The translations under genes were made by a program, and so were the position numbers. The notes below the pieces were generated by a model. The model was not told the origin of the DNA. It saw only the letters and a list, made by a program, of their open reading frames with translations, and did not search any database. A DNA stretch of 64,000 bases from Streptococcus canis (GTDB lineage: Bacteria > Bacillota > Bacilli > Lactobacillales > Streptococcaceae): the NCBI RefSeq assembly GCF_900636575.1, contig NZ_LR134293.1, positions 2,020,745 to 2,084,744 on the forward strand. The letters run 5' to 3'. Shown here piece by piece: positions 58,901-64,000 of the stretch (positions are counted from its first letter, which is position 1; every line of letters begins with the position of its first letter).

Positions 58901-61900
58901 CTTGATCAAGACGTGCTTTCAACGCTTCTTTGACTGGGCCTTCTGGTAAGCTATCGACTAACGGAGTTGCTGTACCTTTCTTCTCAGTTGTGACATCGTT
59001 CAAGCCATCTACGGCTGATTTCTCATCTGGATTAACAACACCATCTGCTTCAACTTCAGCTTTCTTATCTTTGCCTGCTTGGGCGGCATCTTCGGCTGCT
59101 TTCACGGCTGCTTCAGCTGCGGCTTCTGCGGCATCTTGGGAATCTGGTTTGCCGTTGCTATCCGCATCGTTGACGGTTACTTCTGATGTCGTTACTTGAT
59201 CAAGACGTGCTTTCAACGCTTCTTTGACTGGGCCTTCTGGTAAGCTATCGACTAACGGAGTTGCTGTACCTTTCTTCTCAGTTGTGACATCGTTCAAGCC
59301 ATCTACGGCTGATTTCTCATCTGGATTAACAACACCATCTGCTTCAACTTCAGCTTTCTTATCTTTGCCTGCTTGGGCGGCATCTTCGGCTGCTTTCACG
59401 GCTGCTTCAGCTGCGGCTTCTGCGGCATCTTGGGAATCTGGTTTGCCGTTGCTATCCGCATCGTTGACGGTTACTTCTGATGTCGTTACTTGATCAAGAC
59501 GTGCTTTCAACGCTTCTTTGACTGGGCCTTCTGGTAAGCTATCGACTAACGGAGTTGCTGTACCTTTCTTCTCAGTTGTGACATCGTTCAAGCCATCTAC
59601 GGCTGATTTCTCATCTGGATTAACAACACCATCTGCTTCAACTTCAGCTTTCTTATCTTTGCCTGCTTGGGCGGCATCTTCGGCTGCTTTCACGGCTGCT
59701 TCAGCTGCGGCTTCTGCGGCATCTTGGGAATCTGGTTTGCCGTTGCTATCCGCATCGTTGACGGTTACTTCTGATGTCGTTACTTGATCAAGACGTGCTT
59801 TCAACGCTTCTTTGACTGGGCCTTCTGGTAAGCTATCGACTAACGGAGTTGCTGTACCTTTCTTCTCAGTTGTGACATCGTTCAAGCCATCTACGGCTGA
59901 TTTCTCATCTGGATTAACAACACCATCTGCTTCAACTTCAGCTTTCTTATCTTTGCCTGCTTGGGCGGCATCTTCGGCTGCTTTCACGGCTGCTTCAGCT
60001 GCGGCTTCTGCGGCATCTTGGGAATCTGGTTTGCCGTTGCTATCCGCATCGTTGACGGTTACTTCTGATGTCGTTACTTGATCAAGACGTGCTTTCAACG
60101 CTTCTTTGACTGGGCCTTCTGGTAAGCTATCGACTAACGGAGTTGCTGTACCTTTCTTCTCAGTTGTGACATCGTTCAAGCCATCTACGGCTGATTTCTC
60201 ATCTGGATTAACAACACCATCTGCTTCAACTTCAGCTTTCTTATCTTTGCCTGCTTGGGCGGCATCTTCGGCTGCTTTCACGGCTGCTTCAGCTGCGGCT
60301 TCTGCGGCATCTTGGGAATCTGGTTTGCCGTTGCTATCCGCATCGTTGACGGTTACTTCTGATGTCGTTACTTGATCAAGACGTGCTTTCAACGCTTCTT
60401 TGACTGGGCCTTCTGGTAAGCTATCGACTAACGGAGTTGCTGTACCTTTCTTCTCAGTTGTGACATCGTTCAAGCCATCTACGGCTGATTTCTCATCTGG
60501 ATTAACAACACCATCTGCTTCAACTTCAGCTTTCTTATCTTTGCCTGCTTGGGCGGCATCTTCGGCTGCTTTCACGGCTGCTTCAGCTGCGGCTTCTGCG
60601 GCATCTTGGGAATCTGGTTTGCCGTTGCTATCCGCATCGTTGACGGTTACTTCTGATGTCGTTACTTGATCAAGACGTGCTTTCAACGCTTCTTTGACTG
60701 GGCCTTCTGGTAAGCTATCGACTAACGGAGTTGCTGTACCTTTCTTCTCAGTTGTGACATCGTTCAAGCCATCTACGGCTGATTTCTCATCTGGATTAAC
60801 AACACCATCTGCTTCAACTTCAGCTTTCTTATCTTTGCCTGCTTGGGCGGCATCTTCGGCTGCTTTCACGGCTGCTTCAGCTGCGGCTTCTGCGGCATCT
60901 TGGGAATCTGGTTTGCCGTTGCTATCCGCATCGTTGACGGTTACTTCTGATGTCGTTACTTGATCAAGACGTGCTTTCAACGCTTCTTTGACTGGGCCTT
61001 CTGGTAAGCTATCGACTAACGGAGTTGCTGTACCTTTCTTCTCAGTTGTGACATCGTTCAAGCCATCTACGGCTGATTTCTCATCTGGATTAACAACACC
61101 ATCTGCTTCAACTTCAGCTTTCTTATCTTTGCCTGCTTGGGCGGCATCTTCGGCTGCTTTCACGGCTGCTTCAGCTGCGGCTTCTGCGGCATCTTGGGAA
61201 TCTGGTTTGCCGTTGCTATCCGCATCGTTGACGGTTACTTCTGATGTCGTTACTTGATCAAGACGTGCTTTCAACGCTTCTTTGACTGGGCCTTCTGGTA
61301 AGCTATCGACTAACGGAGTTGCTGTACCTTTCTTCTCAGTTGTGACATCGTTCAAGCCATCTACGGCTGATTTCTCATCTGGATTAACAACACCATCTGC
61401 TTCAACTTCAGCTTTCTTATCTTTGCCTGCTTGGGCGGCATCTTCGGCTGCTTTCACGGCTGCTTCAGCTGCGGCTTCTGCGGCATCTTGGGAATCTGGT
61501 TTGCCGTTGCTATCCGCATCGTTGACGGTTACTTCTGATGTCGTTACTTGATCAAGACGTGCTTTCAACGCTTCTTTGACTGGGCCTTCTGGTAAGCTAT
61601 CGACTAACGGAGTTGCTGTACCTTTCTTCTCAGTTGTGACATCGTTCAAGCCATCTACGGCTGATTTCTCATCTGGATTAACAACACCATCTGCTTCAAC
61701 TTCAGCTTTCTTATCTTTGCCTGCTTGGGCGGCATCTTCGGCTGCTTTCACGGCTGCTTCAGCTGCGGCTTCTGCGGCATCTTGGGAATCTGGTTTGCCG
61801 TTGCTATCCGCATCGTTGACGGTTACTTCTGATGTCGTTACTTGATCAAGACGTGCTTTCAACGCTTCTTTGACTGGGCCTTCTGGTAAGCTATCGACTA

Positions 61901-64000
61901 ACGGAGTTGCTGTACCTTTCTTCTCAGTTGTGACATCGTTCAAGCCATCTACGGCTGATTTCTCATCTGGATTAACAACACCATCTGCTTCAACTTCAGC
62001 TTTCTTATCTTTGCCTGCTTGGGCGGCATCTTCGGCTGCTTTCACGGCTGCTTCAGCTGCGGCTTCTGCGGCATCTTGGGAATCTGGTTTGCCGTTGCTA
62101 TCCGCATCGTTGACGGTTACTTCTGATGTCGTTACTTGATCAAGACGTGCTTTCAACGCTTCTTTGACTGGGCCTTCTGGTAAGCTATCGACTAACGGAG
62201 TTGCTGTACCTTTCTTCTCAGTTGTGACATCGTTCAAGCCATCTACGGCTGATTTCTCATCTGGATTAACAACACCATCTGCTTCAACTTCAGCTTTCTT
62301 ATCTTTGCCTGCTTGGGCGGCATCTTCGGCTGCTTTCACGGCTGCTTCAGCTGCGGCTTCTGCGGCATCTTGGGAATCTGGTTTGCCGTTGCTATCCGCA
62401 TCGTTGACGGTTACTTCTGATGTCGTTACTTGATCAAGACGTGCTTTCAACGCTTCTTTGACTGGGCCTTCTGGTAAGCTATCGACTAACGGAGTTGCTG
62501 TACCTTCTTCTCAGTTGTGACATCGTTCAAGCCATCTACGGCTGATTTCTCATCTGGATTAACAACACCATCTGCTTCAACTTCAGCTTTCTTATCTTTG
62601 CCTGCTTGGGCGGCATCTTCGGCTGCTTTCACGGCTGCTTCAGCTGCGGCTTCTGCGGCATCTTGGGAATCTGGTTTGCCGTTGCTATCCGCATCGTTGA
62701 CGGTTACTTCTGATGTCGTTACTTGATCAAGACGTGCTTTCAACGCTTCTTTGACTGGGCCTTCTGGTAAGCTATCGACTAACGGAGTTGCTGTACCTTT
62801 CTTCTCAGTTGTGACATCGTTCAAGCCATCTACGGCTGATTTCTCATCTGGATTAACAACACCATCTGCTTCAACTTCAGCTTTCTTATCTTTGCCTGCT
62901 TGGGCGGCATCTTCGGCTGCTTTCACGGCTGCTTCAGCTGCGGCTTCTGCGGCATCTTGGGAATCTGGTTTGCCGTTGCTATCCGCATCGTTGACGGTTA
63001 CTTCTGATGTCGTTACTTGATCAAGACGTGCTTTCAACGCTTCTTTGACTGGGCCTTCTGGTAAGCTATCGACTAACGGAGTTGCTGTACCTTTCTTCTC
63101 AGTTGTGACATCGTTCAAGCCATCTACGGCTGATTTCTCATCTGGATTAACAACACCATCTGCTTCAACTTCAGCTTTCTTATCTTTGCCTGCTTGGGCG
63201 GCATCTTCGGCTGCTTTCACGGCTGCTTCAGCTGCGGAAACTCTTAGAGCAACTATACTATCAGTTATAATCTTAACTGCATCATCTACTTTATCTTGGC
63301 TTGTAAAACTATCGTTTACTACTACTTGACCTTTTTTGATAGAATCATCGTAAGCCGTTTGTTTTGTTTTATCTGCATTAACATATATATCAGTTAACTT
63401 CAAATTAGAATCATTATCTAAAAGTCGTTGTAATTCTTCTTCTCAACCTTTTTATAAGTATAGGTAATAGTTTGAATACCTGAATTGAAATTAATTGTGT
63501 TACTGTCCTGATATCCTACTGCAGTAGGAGCATTAGTCCTCTTAAATGTATAATTAGGTAACATCAATTTATCCGACAAATCTAGAGATTGATAAGTCAA
63601 CCTGAGTATAGCTTTTCTTTAATAACATTTCCAGTTGAATCATCAACATACAATAATTTTATATAGCTACCACCTGAAGAATACTCAAACCTAGTTAAAT
63701 CAAATTGTTGTAAATTTGTTCCTGACCCAGTAGAAGCAAAAATCGCAAAGCCCAACTCTTCTCTTCCCTTAGCCTGGTTAGTAGTTAGTCTACTTTTATC
63801 TAAATAGGTTTGAATATTTTTTGTGAATATTTGTCCATCATATGTCACTGTCATAGCCTTTGATTGTCCATTATAATCAACAATCACATTTTTAAATTCG
63901 TTATTATGCGGTTGTGACTCTAATCTTCGAGCATCTTGCAACAATGTAATTGCTTTTCCACTAGCATCTGTGCCATAAAAGGCCACAAAAGCCCCATTTT
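55989..64000 (-). pseudogene. Giant LPXTG-anchored repeat surface protein, 5' end outside window, three frameshifts
   Basis: One gene read from the right edge leftwards. The visible N-part is L-type-lectin-like (GAFVAFYGTDASGKAITL; NVIVDYNGQSKAMTVTYDG). It is followed by a MucBP-like module (YIKLLYVDDSTGNVIKEKLYSG, then NYTFKRTNAP), a FIVAR-like helical module (LKLTDIYVNADKTKQTAYDDSIKKGQ), about 24.3 identical 98-residue repeats, then the sortase signal LPSTGE, a hydrophobic segment and KKKED. Frame is lost at about 63600, 63440 and 62505, each explained by one base missing from a 3-base run. The longest uninterrupted piece is 55989-62450 (2153 residues). If intact it would be a cell-wall-anchored adhesin of well over 2600 residues. 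Confidence 0.88.
56094..63237 (-). repeat. Tandem array of about 24.3 copies of a 294-bp unit
   Basis: Period 294 bp (98 codons), with 25 occurrences of the core KAEVEADGVV. Copies appear identical at base level wherever compared, apart from a single-base deletion near 62505. Each unit encodes an Ala/Lys-rich helical part (AAEAAVKAAEDAAQAGKDKK), then EADGVVNPDEKSAVDGLNDV, LVDSLPEGPVKEALKARLDQV and VNDADSNGKPDSQD. This resembles GA-like domain arrays of large adhesins. The array reaches from the LPSTGE anchor to the FIVAR-like module. Confidence 0.93.

Noticed and set aside
56094-63237. CRISPR array
   Set aside because: The repeats are 294 bp, contiguous and coding; there are no short repeats with unique spacers and no cas genes in the window.
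56068-63329. About 25 plus-strand ORFs of 69-94 residues, one per repeat unit (MTGPSGKLSTNGVAVP...)
   Set aside because: They are antisense shadows of the repeat array; the minus-strand frame has a sortase signal and domain structure, and the plus frames have no ribosome sites.

Overview
The window looks like a Streptococcus chromosome segment. The evidence is the host gene set (beta-glucoside PTS with a LicT-type antiterminator, FtsY, two Cof-type HAD phosphatases), AT-rich intergenic DNA, strong AGGAGG ribosome sites and an LPXTG surface protein. The species cannot be fixed from sequence alone; a pyogenic-group streptococcus is plausible but not shown.

Layout. (1) 1-9.7 kb is ordinary chromosome: the 3' end of a DUF1980/TIGR03943-like gene, a licT-bglP-glycosidase operon with a readable cre site, promoter, RAT and terminator, an MFS exporter, ftsY and two HAD hydrolases. 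(2) About 9.8-48.7 kb is a siphovirus-type prophage that uses large serine recombinases. On the minus strand, from right to left, lie replication and nuclease genes (VapE-like primase/helicase, VRR-NUC, SNF2 helicase, a small regulator), DNA modification and homing genes, terminase, portal, ClpP-type protease, HK97 capsid, connectors, tail, lysis genes, and finally an HTH/zinc protein, a SHOCT protein and two recombinases. A plus-strand early block (37-aa and 107-aa ORFs, DUF2800 nuclease, DUF2815, family A DNA polymerase) diverges from the primase. Two type II toxin-antitoxin modules sit in it as morons. No CI-like repressor was recognised. (3) 48.7-53.6 kb is a conflict cluster: a candidate type III (RNA antitoxin) toxin-antitoxin locus, an unrecognised gene, and an operon matching the predicted ABC-three-component (ABC-3C) architecture: HTH/degenerate-HNH protein, 74-aa middle component, SMC-like DUF2326 ATPase and small XRE regulator. 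(4) 53.6-55.8 kb is an IS66-family element with damaged tnpA and tnpC. (5) 56-64 kb is a giant LPXTG protein that runs off the right edge: lectin-like head, MucBP-like and FIVAR-like modules, and about 24.3 copies of an apparently identical 294-bp repeat.

Non-coding control sites stand out. They include seven AGTTCA iterons at exact 11-bp spacing, a bipartite element (RGACTAAA-N15-CCTARTAGRT) at three phage promoter regions, a second shared phage promoter type (TGGATA-N17-TAATAT) at two sites, three TCGCAA repeats at 20-21 bp spacing over the ABC-3C promoter, and an A AAA AAG slippery site producing the tail chaperone fusion.

Several accessory genes carry single-base indels or nonsense codons: phage tail protein, C5 methyltransferase, a DUF6900-like ORF, IS66 tnpA and tnpC, and three sites in the surface protein. 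Chromosomal genes show none. The causes (decay, phase variation, or homopolymer sequencing error) cannot be separated from this sequence alone.
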